Below are positions 23,989-31,201 of a DNA stretch of 36,570 nt, piece after piece. The notes beneath the pieces were generated by a model that worked only from the letters and a program-made list of their open reading frames with translations, searched no databases and was not told where the DNA came from. Where the stretch lies: the NCBI GenBank assembly GCA_024276425.1, contig JAJRXF010000098.1, forward strand, positions 1-36,570. The letters are read 5' to 3'. This DNA is from Actinomycetes bacterium (lineage in GTDB: Bacteria > Actinomycetota > Acidimicrobiia > Acidimicrobiales > SZUA-35). The translations under genes and the position numbers were made by a program. How positions within the stretch are numbered: the stretch's first letter is position 1; the number at the start of each line of letters is the position of its first letter.

Positions 23989-24672
23989 CTATCCGAGCTC
24001 AAGGTCATTCCAGCCGCACTCATCCAGATCACGGTTGAACTCATCCTGGCGAGAAGAGGGAACGGCGGGGAATCTGGTTGGGGACAGGATTCCATTGGCG
24101 TTGGCCTCCAGATCACCAAGGTCCCAGCCTCGATCGATCAGACAACCAAAGACCTGGCGCCCAGACTCATTGACCGACTTCTTCTGGTCGGCGGTTAGGT
24201 TTTGCTGACGTTGGCCCTGTTCCTGCATAACCGCACCAATGCCGCTCTCGTTGTTGCAGGCGATGAGCGCATTGAGATATTCGGGTTCGGCGGCGACCGG
24301 GTCATCGGTTTGACCGGGGATGCCAACGAAGGTGTAGCCCTCCTCCTGCATACAGGTATTGAACACCGTTAGGGCGGTCCCAAGGCGGGTTTGGAAGGAC
24401 CGACCGGACTCCGTTACCGCCAAGGAGGTGGTCGTTGATTCGGCGTCATCGGCGGCCTCGGCCTTTAGCCGGTCCTGACCTTCCTCAAGCAGGTCGCTCG
24501 CTTCGTCCGCGCCGACGATCTGAACATCGTCTGCTCCTCGTACCGAAGCGCCAGCATCGCTGCCATCTCCACCGCTGCATGCGGCAAGCGCAAGAGTCAA
24601 CAACAGGAGGAACCCCGCTGGTCTCAGCGCTCGCTTCATTCGTCTTTCACCAAGCATTCTGCTTCGCAACAT
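23989..24672 (-). CDS. Small lipoprotein leading the ABC export operon
   Basis: 227 residues. A lipoprotein signal (LLLTLALAAC) ends at Cys32 if started at the ATG at 24672, or at Cys21 from the in-frame ATG at 24639. The first choice is supported by TAGAGT 6 nt upstream, in the same layout as other leaderless genes here. The mature part has paired cysteines (NTCMQEEGYTFVG, NALIACNNESG, VFGCLIDRGW and DECGW), which suggests disulphides outside the cell. I recognise no family. A 37-nt gap to the adaptor places it in the operon, perhaps as a substrate-binding or accessory component. Confidence 0.75.
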   Translation of the reverse strand: MLRSRMLGERRMKRALRPAGFLLLLTLALAACSGGDGSDAGASVRGADDVQIVGADEASDLLEEGQDRLKAEAADDAESTTTSLAVTESGRSFQTRLGTALTVFNTCMQEEGYTFVGIPGQTDDPVAAEPEYLNALIACNNESGIGAVMQEQGQRQQNLTADQKKSVNESGRQVFGCLIDRGWDLGDLEANANGILSPTRFPAVPSSRQDEFNRDLDECGWNDLELG

Positions 24673-24678
24673 TCCAAG

Positions 24679-24684
24679 ACTCTA
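24679..24684 (-). promoter_or_regulatory. -10 element of the ABC export operon, leaderless layout
   Basis: On the minus strand TAGAGT ends 6 nt before the ATG at 24672, which supports this longer start for the lipoprotein. Confidence 0.4.
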
Positions 24685-24748
24685 GGCCAGGCCACGCGGA
24701 GTGGAAGCTCGGGCTCCCATGATGAACCGGCGAAATCTCCGCAACTCA

Positions 24749-25387
24749 TCAGGTGGTCAGGAGCAGACCGGCAAGTAAACCAACCTGACCTAGGTGATAG
24801 AGAACCATGATTGGTACTCGGTGATTGGGTCCGGTGAGGACAAAGCGGTCAAGTCCGATGATGGCATCGGAGGTGGCAAAGGCCAGGCCACCGACTATGG
24901 CCAGGGGACGAGCCGAGCCGAAGGCGGCGACGATCATGGCACCGATGATCAGGTTGTAGCCAACAACGGGGGAATGGAGCGGGGTGCCAGCCACCCCGGC
25001 CAGGACCCGGCGCCCGACGGTTAGAAGCAAGGCACCGGCCAAGACCACCCCAAATAGAGCGAGCAGCGGGTGGAATCCAACCTTAACCAAAGCGGCGACG
25101 TACAAAATGTGCCCAAGAAGGAACGAGCCCAACCCGGCAACAAAATTGTCAACCCGAGGCAACAAGAAGACATCGCCAATAAGGCCAAAGACCAATGCGG
25201 CAATGGTTAGGGCACGAATCTGGGTGTCCGCTGTTTCGACCGTTAGTGCGACCAGGATCAACCCAGCCATGACCAAGGGTTTGGCTACTTCCTCGATTCC
25301 TACCTTGTCTTTTGCCACGGCCCACCAGTCAACAACTGCGGTCGCGGCGACCAGAACGAGGATGATTGACACAGTCATTGGGCTCAT
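24749..25387 (-). CDS. YhhN/TMEM86-family membrane protein (lysoplasmalogenase-like)
   Basis: About 212 residues with seven to eight hydrophobic segments. Diagnostic spots are KDKVGIEEVAKPLVMAGL near the N-terminus, FGLIGDVFLLP with the conserved Asp, GLGSFLLGHILYV, and near the C-terminus FATSDAIIGLDRFV and YHLGQVGL. The YhhN/TMEM86 family includes lysoplasmalogenases that split vinyl-ether lysolipids; the bacterial role is largely untested. I start at the ATG at 25387, with an ATG at 25438 possible since TAGGTT lies upstream at 25453-25458. It is divergent from the sulfotransferase pair. Confidence 0.82.
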   Translation of the reverse strand: MSPMTVSIILVLVAATAVVDWWAVAKDKVGIEEVAKPLVMAGLILVALTVETADTQIRALTIAALVFGLIGDVFLLPRVDNFVAGLGSFLLGHILYVAALVKVGFHPLLALFGVVLAGALLLTVGRRVLAGVAGTPLHSPVVGYNLIIGAMIVAAFGSARPLAIVGGLAFATSDAIIGLDRFVLTGPNHRVPIMVLYHLGQVGLLAGLLLTT

Positions 25388-25463
25388 TCTTGTTCCCGGA
25401 CCACTCCGGGATCGAATCATCTGACCTATTGCCCCCATTCGGCCGCTGATTCAACCTACGTTG

Positions 25464-26396
25464 ATGGCCATCGAAGACGGCTTTACCCCTCCGCGCATGA
25501 CTCCCTATGGGGCTCCGTACCGGGCCCCAGAAGGCAGGGCTGCGATGGTTCGCGCCCAAATTCGGAACTCGATTCGGATCCTTGGGAAACTAACCTCGCC
25601 CCTTCGGGCCGACCCGGACTATCTAGTGATCGGAACCAAACGAGGGGGCACGACGTCGATGGCGAAGTGGCTACTGGAACACCCCGATGTTGCTCCCCTC
25701 TTTCCGGCCAGAGAAACAAGGAAGGGGACCTACTACTTCGACGTGAACTTTGGTCGGGGTGATGCTTGGTACAAGTCTCATTTCCCAACAAGGGCCAGCC
25801 TCAACCTGCGGGCCAAGCGGAAGGGGCGACCGGTGTTGGTGGGCGAGGCCACTCCCTATTATTTGCATTCGCCCCACGCGGCGAACCGGGCCGTTGAGGC
25901 CGTGCCCAACGCCAAAATCATTGTCTTGCTGCGCGACCCCATCGCTCGAGCTTTCAGCCATTGGACCGAGCGGACCCGCAACAACGTAGAAACGCTCAGC
26001 TTCGAGGAGGCCCTGGCCGCAGAACCTGGCCGATTGGAGGGCGAAGAAGACAAGATGCTGGCCGACCCGAGCTATGTGAGCTTTGCTCATCAGCACTTCT
26101 CCTACATCGACCAGGGTCGCTATGCCCGAGGGCTGCGACGTTGGATGCAGGCCTTTCCTCCCGAGCAGTTGCTCATTATCCGCAGCGAGGACATGTATGA
26201 GAATCCGGGCAAGATCTTTGGCCAGACTCTGGAGTTTCTCGGCCTCCCCGCCTATGAACCCCAGGCGTTTTCTGCCTGGAATATGAAGCCTAAGGATCCC
26301 GTCTCCGCCGAGGCGACGGCTCTGCTTCGCCAGGCGCTGGCGGACGACGTTGTCGAGCTGGAGGATCTCTTGGGCCGGTCGATGGAGTGGCAGTAG
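25464..26396 (+). CDS. Sulfotransferase (PAPS-dependent), heparan/NDST-like
   Basis: 310 residues. The PAPS 5'-phosphosulfate loop is IGTKRGGTTSMAKWL at about residues 55-69, and the 3'-phosphate motif is IIVLLRDPIARAFSHW near 153-168. EQLLIIRSEDMYENP and the NMKPKDPVS tail also fit the Sulfotransfer_1 family. It would move sulfate from PAPS to a carbohydrate or lipid hydroxyl group. An ATG at 25464 is used, though no ribosome site is visible and 25497 is an alternative. It is coupled to a second sulfotransferase. Substrate is unknown. Confidence 0.88.
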   Translation: MAIEDGFTPPRMTPYGAPYRAPEGRAAMVRAQIRNSIRILGKLTSPLRADPDYLVIGTKRGGTTSMAKWLLEHPDVAPLFPARETRKGTYYFDVNFGRGDAWYKSHFPTRASLNLRAKRKGRPVLVGEATPYYLHSPHAANRAVEAVPNAKIIVLLRDPIARAFSHWTERTRNNVETLSFEEALAAEPGRLEGEEDKMLADPSYVSFAHQHFSYIDQGRYARGLRRWMQAFPPEQLLIIRSEDMYENPGKIFGQTLEFLGLPAYEPQAFSAWNMKPKDPVSAEATALLRQALADDVVELEDLLGRSMEWQ

Positions 26397-27376
26397 TGGC
26401 TACATCAACACAACCACAGCCGATTCTGTTCATTGGCGGACTGGGTCGCTCGGGAACGACCCTGATCGAGAAACTGCTGAACGAACTTCCTCACACCCAA
26501 TCGGTTGGTGAGACCGTGCATCTGTGGGAGCGTGGGGTTCGGGATCAGGAACGCTGCGGTTGTGGCCAACCCTTCACCACCTGTGAGCATTGGAGTGCGG
26601 TCGGAATCGAAGCTTTTGGTTCCTGGGCCAACGTCGACCTGGATCGAGTAACTGATCTGCGATGGAAGGTCGATCGCAGCCGCATGCTTCCCCAGATCTT
26701 CCGCTCCCTGCGTTCGGGTAATCCAACTGCGGAACAGCGCGAGTACTTGGACTTTCTTCGACCAGTTCTGTTGGCATCGGCCAAGGTTGGCGGTCAGCAA
26801 CCAGACGGTGGCCCCAAGGTCATCCTAGATTCATCCAAGCATCTTTCGACGGCTGCCATCTTGGCCCTCGATCCCGAACTAGACGTACGTGTTCTGCATG
26901 TTTTGCGCGACCCACGAGGCGTGGCCCATTCCTGGACCAAGCAAATCACCAGACCCGAAGCCGTCGCGGATTCGGCTCAGGATGGGGTCGTGTCGCTGAT
27001 GCCGACGTACAAACCATCTCGGACCGCACTCCGTTGGGTTACGGACAACCTTGGATTTGAGGCCCTAGCCAAACTCGGGGTTGCCAGCATGCAGTTACGC
27101 TATGAGGACTTCCTGGCCGACCCCAGCGGCTCAATGACCGGTGTTGCCAACTTCGCTGGGATCGAGGGCGACAATTTGTTTTCAATGATCGACGGCCAGA
27201 AGCTGACGCTCAGCAATCCCATGCATTCGGTGGCCGGGAATCCGCTGCGGTTCGGAGGGGACCAGATCACGTTGCGTCTCGATGATGCCTGGAAGACCGA
27301 TCTTGGCCCAAAGGCCCGGGCAACGGTGACCAGAATTACCCGACCTGTGCTCGGCCACTTTGGCTATCGGGCCTAG
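26396..27376 (+). CDS. Second sulfotransferase, coupled to the first
   Basis: 326 residues. The 5'-phosphosulfate loop is FIGGLGRSGTTLIEKLL near residues 11-27, and the 3'-phosphate motif VLHVLRDPRGVAHSW lies near 165-179. A cysteine cluster ERCGCGQPFTTCEHW at about 46-60 is characteristic of a bacterial sulfotransferase subgroup. The GTG at 26396 overlaps the previous stop by one nucleotide (TAGTG) and has GGAG 8 nt upstream, so translation is coupled. It is only distantly similar to its neighbour, so the two may act in sequence on one polysaccharide or lipid. Confidence 0.88.
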   Translation: MATSTQPQPILFIGGLGRSGTTLIEKLLNELPHTQSVGETVHLWERGVRDQERCGCGQPFTTCEHWSAVGIEAFGSWANVDLDRVTDLRWKVDRSRMLPQIFRSLRSGNPTAEQREYLDFLRPVLLASAKVGGQQPDGGPKVILDSSKHLSTAAILALDPELDVRVLHVLRDPRGVAHSWTKQITRPEAVADSAQDGVVSLMPTYKPSRTALRWVTDNLGFEALAKLGVASMQLRYEDFLADPSGSMTGVANFAGIEGDNLFSMIDGQKLTLSNPMHSVAGNPLRFGGDQITLRLDDAWKTDLGPKARATVTRITRPVLGHFGYRA

Positions 27377-27391
27377 CTTCGTTCGCTTTTG

Positions 27392-28099
27392 CTAACTGCG
27401 GATCGCCCGAACGATGGCCCCATGACGACCCGGACCGGTCTCGTGGGTGTAGTCAATAGAGACTTCAGTCAGACCGGCTGTTTGCAGCATCGCCATGTAG
27501 TCGTCTCGCTGCAATGCCCCCGCTCCGCACTCCGACCACTCCAGGTCATCGGTGGTTGGTTCCACGCCGTTCTCGGCGACGACATCCGATACTGCAACCC
27601 TGCCACCGGGACGCAACACTCGGGCAATCTCGGCGAAGACCGGCGTCTTATCTGGAGCTAGATTGATGACACAGTTGGAGATCACCACATCAACCGACCC
27701 ATCCGGCAGGGGGAGATCCTCGATCATGCCTTGGAGGAATTCGACATTGTCCACGCCAGCCTCACTGGCGTTCGCTCGGGCCAACTCGAGCATTTCGGGG
27801 AGGAAGTCGACGCCATAGGCTTTGCCGGTTGGTCCAACCCGTTTGGCAGACAGAATCACGTCAAGGCCTCCTCCCGAACCAAGATCGAGGACGGTCTCCC
27901 CGGCCTCAAGATCTGCCATGGCGTAAGGGTTGCCACAACCCATCGAGAGCTTTGCCGCAGAGCCAACCTCTTCGACCAGTATTGAATCGTCGTATTGGCT
28001 GGCTCCCCAGCGGCCGGCGTTTCGCTCGGTGTGATCAACCCGTCGAGCCGCCTCACGGTAATACTCCCGGACGTTCTCGTGGACCTCATTCGAACTCAT
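27392..28099 (-). CDS. arsM: Arsenite S-adenosylmethyltransferase ArsM
   Basis: 235 residues from the ATG at 28099, with AAAGGAG 8-9 nt upstream. The N-terminus VREYYREAARR and LSMGCGNPYAMADL match ArsM. The SAM motif is VLDLGSGGGLDVILSA. The cysteines thought to bind As(III) are in MGCGNP, ISNCVINLAPDK and SECGAGAL. The enzyme methylates arsenite to methylated species for detoxification. It sits 2 nt after the ArsR-type regulator. The C-terminus ends after GRHGAIVRAIRS, with no extra cysteine pair. Confidence 0.93.
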   Translation of the reverse strand: MSSNEVHENVREYYREAARRVDHTERNAGRWGASQYDDSILVEEVGSAAKLSMGCGNPYAMADLEAGETVLDLGSGGGLDVILSAKRVGPTGKAYGVDFLPEMLELARANASEAGVDNVEFLQGMIEDLPLPDGSVDVVISNCVINLAPDKTPVFAEIARVLRPGGRVAVSDVVAENGVEPTTDDLEWSECGAGALQRDDYMAMLQTAGLTEVSIDYTHETGPGRHGAIVRAIRS

Positions 28100-28101
28100 T
28101 G

Positions 28102-28461
28102 CTACAGCTCCTTTGTTGTAGTTTTGGAGTCCATCACGACCTCGACCGCAGAGGGGAAGGCCGACAGGCAGGATTCGTTTATTCGCCATTGACTTGTTGT
28201 GCCAACCCGGTCAACGAGGACAAAGCGAACCTCGGCCAACTTGGCCAGGTGGTGAGAAATCGTTGACTGCCCAACATCGAGCTGATCCGTTATCGCACCG
28301 ACGGTCATCGAGGTGCCGGTACGGGCCAACAATTGCAGGATCATCACCCTGGTCGGGTCTCCTAGGGCACGGAACCAGCTGGCCCATTCATCTGCTTGGG
28401 CTCGATCGAGTATTGAGATCTCAGCGCCGGGCCGTGTAGTCGTCTTTGATGGACTTCTCAT
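28102..28461 (-). CDS. ArsR/SmtB-family repressor
   Basis: 119 residues. The winged-helix core contains WFRALGDPTRVMILQLLARTG, shown by RALGDPTRVMILQLL, and the recognition helix DVGQSTISHHLAKLAEV. The C-terminal INESCLSAFPSAVEVVM has the single cysteine of the Cys-type subgroup found next to arsenic genes in actinobacteria. It most likely represses the arsRM operon until As(III) binds. The palindrome 28468-28489 in front of it is a likely operator. Confidence 0.9.
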   Translation of the reverse strand: MRSPSKTTTRPGAEISILDRAQADEWASWFRALGDPTRVMILQLLARTGTSMTVGAITDQLDVGQSTISHHLAKLAEVRFVLVDRVGTTSQWRINESCLSAFPSAVEVVMDSKTTTKEL

Positions 28462-28467
28462 CGCGCG

Positions 28468-28489
28468 ATCATCGACGATAGTCGATCAT
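28468..28489. promoter_or_regulatory. Candidate ArsR operator
   Basis: ATCATCGAC (28468-28476) and GTCGATCAT (28481-28489) are inverted with one mismatched pair around GATA. It lies between the -10 element and the arsR start codon, over the expected transcription start, as suits autorepression. Confidence 0.5.
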
Positions 28490-28490
28490 T

Positions 28491-28496
28491 AGGGTA
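28491..28496 (-). promoter_or_regulatory. -10 element of arsRM
   Basis: TACCCT on the minus strand, 29 nt before the ATG at 28461, with the candidate operator between them. It is the same hexamer as before prmA. Confidence 0.4.
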
Positions 28497-28525
28497 TGCG
28501 CCACAAATGTCGTGTTTTGGTCTGT

Positions 28526-28600
28526 CTGTTCTGAGGCTGTCTGTTCTGAGGCCGTCTAATCCAAGGCTGTCTAATCCGAGGCCGTCCGATCTGAGGCCGT
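28526..28600. repeat. Five tandem 15-bp units at the end of the alkyltransferase-like gene
   Basis: Consecutive 15-mers read CTGTTCTGAGGCTGT, CTGTTCTGAGGCCGT, CTAATCCAAGGCTGT, CTAATCCGAGGCCGT and CCGATCTGAGGCCGT. Two units lie inside the minus-strand gene and code for its TASD-type tail; three lie beyond its stop. The unit is five codons long, so copy-number change keeps frame. Confidence 0.85.
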
Positions 28601-28873
28601 GACTCGCCCGTTCACCACCTCGACACCCTCGGCTCGAAGGCGTTTGATGTGCTCGCTCGGATTGTGAGGAATGACTCGCCCGTTGGCGGCCACGATACGC
28701 CACCATGGCAGGCCATCAATTCTTTTGAGGACCCCGCCGACGGCGCGGGCCGCCCCCGGATATCCAGCCTCGGCGGCAACATCTCCATAGCTCAAGACAT
28801 CACCCGGGACAGTCGAGCCCAATACAGCGACAACCGCAGACTCAAACTCGGTAAGTCCCTCAGTCGCCCACAT
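28571..28873 (-). CDS. Alkyltransferase-like protein (ATL, MGMT-related)
   Basis: 100 residues. The DNA-binding domain of O6-alkylguanine transferases is recognisable: FESAVVAVLGSTVPGDVLSYGDVAAEAG by its parts VPGDVLSYGDVAAEAG, then ARAVGGVLKRIDG and PWWRIVAANGRV. The position of the reactive cysteine (PCHR in MGMT) is occupied by tryptophan, which defines ATL proteins that bind alkylated guanine and pass it to excision repair. The ATG at 28873 overlaps the upstream HD gene by 14 nt. The C-terminal GRVTASDRTASD tail comes from a 15-bp tandem repeat. Confidence 0.88.
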   Translation of the reverse strand: MWATEGLTEFESAVVAVLGSTVPGDVLSYGDVAAEAGYPGAARAVGGVLKRIDGLPWWRIVAANGRVIPHNPSEHIKRLRAEGVEVVNGRVTASDRTASD

Positions 28874-29666
28874 TGTCGGCCCACCACCGATCAAGCCGCT
28901 GGTACAACTCTTCGATGGGGAGGTCACCCTCGTCATTCTTGATCGCCATCAGGAACTTTAGGGCCTTTCCAATTGCTGGGCCGCCTTTCACGTTGTAGCG
29001 GGCCATGACCGCTTGGCCGTCGATTTGGGGGCGCCTCGCCGCCTCGGCCTCCTCGCGTGCCAACAGCACAATGCGTTCCTCCATCTCGTCGATAAGCCGA
29101 TGGAGTCTGGCTTCCTTAGACCGGTTGCGGGTGGTGCAGTCGCTCCGAATCAGTTGGTTGAGGTCGCCAAGCAATGGTCCAGCCTCGCGGGCATAGCGTC
29201 GGACAGCACTATCACTCCAGCCATCTCCATAACCCTTGAACCGTCCAGACAGACGCACAAGTTCGGTCACGTCCTTGACCATTTCTGGTTCGAATTCGAG
29301 GGCACGCAGGCGTTTCCTAGTAATTTTCGCCCCGACTGCCTCGTGATGGCGAAAAGTCACGCCACCATGTTCAAAGGACCGGGTGGCCGGCTTTCCAACG
29401 TCGTGGAACAGAGCCGCTAAGCGGAGTTTCAGAACCGGCGGGGTCTTGGCCGTAACAGCAATGGTGTGGGCCAGAACATCCTTGTGACGGTGGATTGGGT
29501 CTTGCTCCAATTTCAACGCTGGCAGCTCGGGCACGACCTCGGCTGCTCGACCAGAATCGCAGTACTGCCAAAGACCCTCAGTCGGGTCCTCTGCTACCAA
29601 GATTTCGGAGAGTTCGTCTCGCCATTGGGCCGGAGTCACAAGACAAGAACTATCAGCACTGAACAC
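28860..29666 (-). CDS. HD-domain protein resembling the C-terminal half of CCA-adding enzyme
   Basis: 268 residues, GTG start at 29666. VVPELPALKLEQDPIHRHKDVLAHT, visible as VPELPALKLEQDPIHRHKDV, and LRLAALFHDVGKPATR carry the HD metal site of the PcnA/CCA-type tRNA nucleotidyltransferases. HHEAVGAKITRKRLRAL and the C-terminal IGKALKFLMAIKNDEGDL also fit that region. The N-terminal nucleotidyltransferase head (GGxxRD motif) is absent and none is seen upstream. It may be a phosphohydrolase or a stand-alone relic. Start choice is uncertain. Confidence 0.75.
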   Translation of the reverse strand: MFSADSSCLVTPAQWRDELSEILVAEDPTEGLWQYCDSGRAAEVVPELPALKLEQDPIHRHKDVLAHTIAVTAKTPPVLKLRLAALFHDVGKPATRSFEHGGVTFRHHEAVGAKITRKRLRALEFEPEMVKDVTELVRLSGRFKGYGDGWSDSAVRRYAREAGPLLGDLNQLIRSDCTTRNRSKEARLHRLIDEMEERIVLLAREEAEAARRPQIDGQAVMARYNVKGGPAIGKALKFLMAIKNDEGDLPIEELYQRLDRWWADNVGD

Positions 29667-29702
29667 ACTTTCGCTACGAATTTCCCCACTGCGGCATTGG
29701 GA

Positions 29703-30419
29703 CTAGTCGATTTCCGGAGGCCGGCGAAGCCGCACATCACCGTTGGTTCGAATGGCGATGGAACGATCGGCCCCTCCCTCAACCTCAATCCCGATGTCTA
29801 CGTCGAGGGAGCGTGGCGTTAGCTCGCGCTCCACGCCATCCTCTCCAAGGATCTGAACCCGAAAACGCCTGGCGCGCCGATCGAACCAGAGATCTACGTC
29901 GCCGCCGGCAGAGATGTCCAATAGGTCGGTGTCCAGACCGGCGCCAGTAACCGAATCGTTGGCTACCACCCGCACCGAACCTCGAAGGGGCCCAAGGGCC
30001 ACCCCGTCTCGGGTGGAGAAAACCGTTAGCTTCCCCTCATAGCGGTCAATATCGACGAACCCATCAGCAATGATGACCAGATCCGGAGCGCCCGTGACCT
30101 GCAGGTCGATTGCCGAACGACACGGTGTTCGACCTGGGCAAAGCACTCGAATCAGAATGTCACTTTCTTGCACTTCGATTTGCGCGCTCGGTTGGGCCAG
30201 GACCCAACTGTCTCGACGAGTGACCGCCGAGACGTCACCTTGACTGACCGAGACCGGGCCAGCGTCGTTGATCACGATGATTCGTGATGGAGTTCCCAAC
30301 TCGACCGTGGTCTCTTCGGAGCGATCGAACCAGCCAAGGAAAACAATCAATGTCCCGACGATCAGCGCGGGAAGAAGCCACCAGCGTCGCCGCCGCGATT
30401 GCTCGTCTCGTTCGACCAT
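29703..30419 (-). CDS. Membrane-anchored protein of unknown function
   Basis: About 238 residues. A basic N-terminus (RRRRWW) leads to one transmembrane helix (LLPALIVGTLIVFLGWF, residues 15-31). The rest is extracytoplasmic, beta-strand rich, and resembles DUF4097/GIN-like adhesin folds with repeats such as DLVIIADGFVDIDRYEGKLT, SVRVVANDSVTG and LLDISAGGDVDLWF. No catalytic motif is visible. A TAGGTG 6 nt before the ATG at 30419 is a weak -10 candidate; a GTG at 30428 is an alternative start. Low certainty on family. Confidence 0.6.
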   Translation of the reverse strand: MVERDEQSRRRRWWLLPALIVGTLIVFLGWFDRSEETTVELGTPSRIIVINDAGPVSVSQGDVSAVTRRDSWVLAQPSAQIEVQESDILIRVLCPGRTPCRSAIDLQVTGAPDLVIIADGFVDIDRYEGKLTVFSTRDGVALGPLRGSVRVVANDSVTGAGLDTDLLDISAGGDVDLWFDRRARRFRVQILGEDGVERELTPRSLDVDIGIEVEGGADRSIAIRTNGDVRLRRPPEID

Positions 30420-30586
30420 CGAATTCACCTATTTCACGTCGCTCGACTCCCACTCTTGCGAGTAGCCCAACGTAGAGCCACGGTACTCAGGAGTTGATGG
30501 CCAGACAGGCCAACATGAAGACGATAGGTCCCCTCGGGCGCGCTCCAGACCTCACCCAACCAGCGCGAGGTCAAGAGTCGGGAAGC

Positions 30587-30865
30587 TTATGCCCCTGGGG
30601 CAAGGATGAAGAAGACGACCGCTGCTAAGTGGAGGGCACCAAGAATCGAGGCCTTACGCAAGCCAAGGGTGGACCCACTGAGCCGGAGAAGGGTTGACCC
30701 GACAAGGAGCACGCTGGCAGTTAGAAGTCCGGCCAGTGCGACCTGACCCAGCACACCGGTAGCCACGATGACCATCCAGATCAGGCTGAGCAATATTAAC
30801 TCAGACCGATTGTCCGCCGTCTCTCGCTCAAGCCGCTGGTAGTCAAATGCCGCCGTTGTCATCAT
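30587..30865 (-). CDS. Small membrane protein
   Basis: 92 residues with about three hydrophobic helices (ILLSLIWMVIVATGVLGQ, LAGLLTASVLLVGSTLL and ILGALHLAAVVFFIL). I recognise no family. The ATG at 30865 has a strong GGAGG about 10 nt upstream; the GGAGG overlaps a 5-bp hairpin (TCCCG/CGGGA) in the leader. A longer in-frame start at 30907 is less likely. It stands alone, 167 nt from the next minus-strand gene. Confidence 0.6.
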   Translation of the reverse strand: MMTTAAFDYQRLERETADNRSELILLSLIWMVIVATGVLGQVALAGLLTASVLLVGSTLLRLSGSTLGLRKASILGALHLAAVVFFILAPGA

Positions 30866-31201
30866 CGCCCGTCCACCTCCCGTTGAAGCGGGATGACTCG
30901 CCAGCATCCCACTTGATCAATCCGCCCACCCGCCGGAACCGCCAGGCAGTTGACTGATACTGGCAGAAGATGTGTCGCTTTTCACCTCGGTTCTCCCTCT
31001 TTTTGTTCATTGACACCGAAATGAAAGAAATAGTCGACAAATGTTACGGATTACGTACCAACGCGAAACTGCCGCGACCTTTTAGTGCTGACCCCGTCGT
31101 AGTAGCCGAGGGTCAAAGTAGGACCACGCCGTCGACGCAGGATCAGACCGTTTACGCGGTTTCACGCAGGGGCGGACATCGAAGGGAACGAGGGATCCGC
31201 C
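30866..31201. other. Gene-free divergent region
   Basis: 336 bp between the small membrane protein and the secreted plus-strand protein. It is more AT-rich at 30980-31070. TTGACA at 31010 and TTGACT at 30950 look like -35 elements, but no fitting -10 follows either. A palindrome GCCAG/CTGGC surrounds 30942-30965. No ORF or recognisable RNA is seen. Confidence 0.5.

Noticed and set aside
30942-30965. Palindromic GCCAG/CTGGC around TTGACT as an operator
   Set aside because: The stem is short with a weak centre and no regulator gene or clear -10 is nearby.
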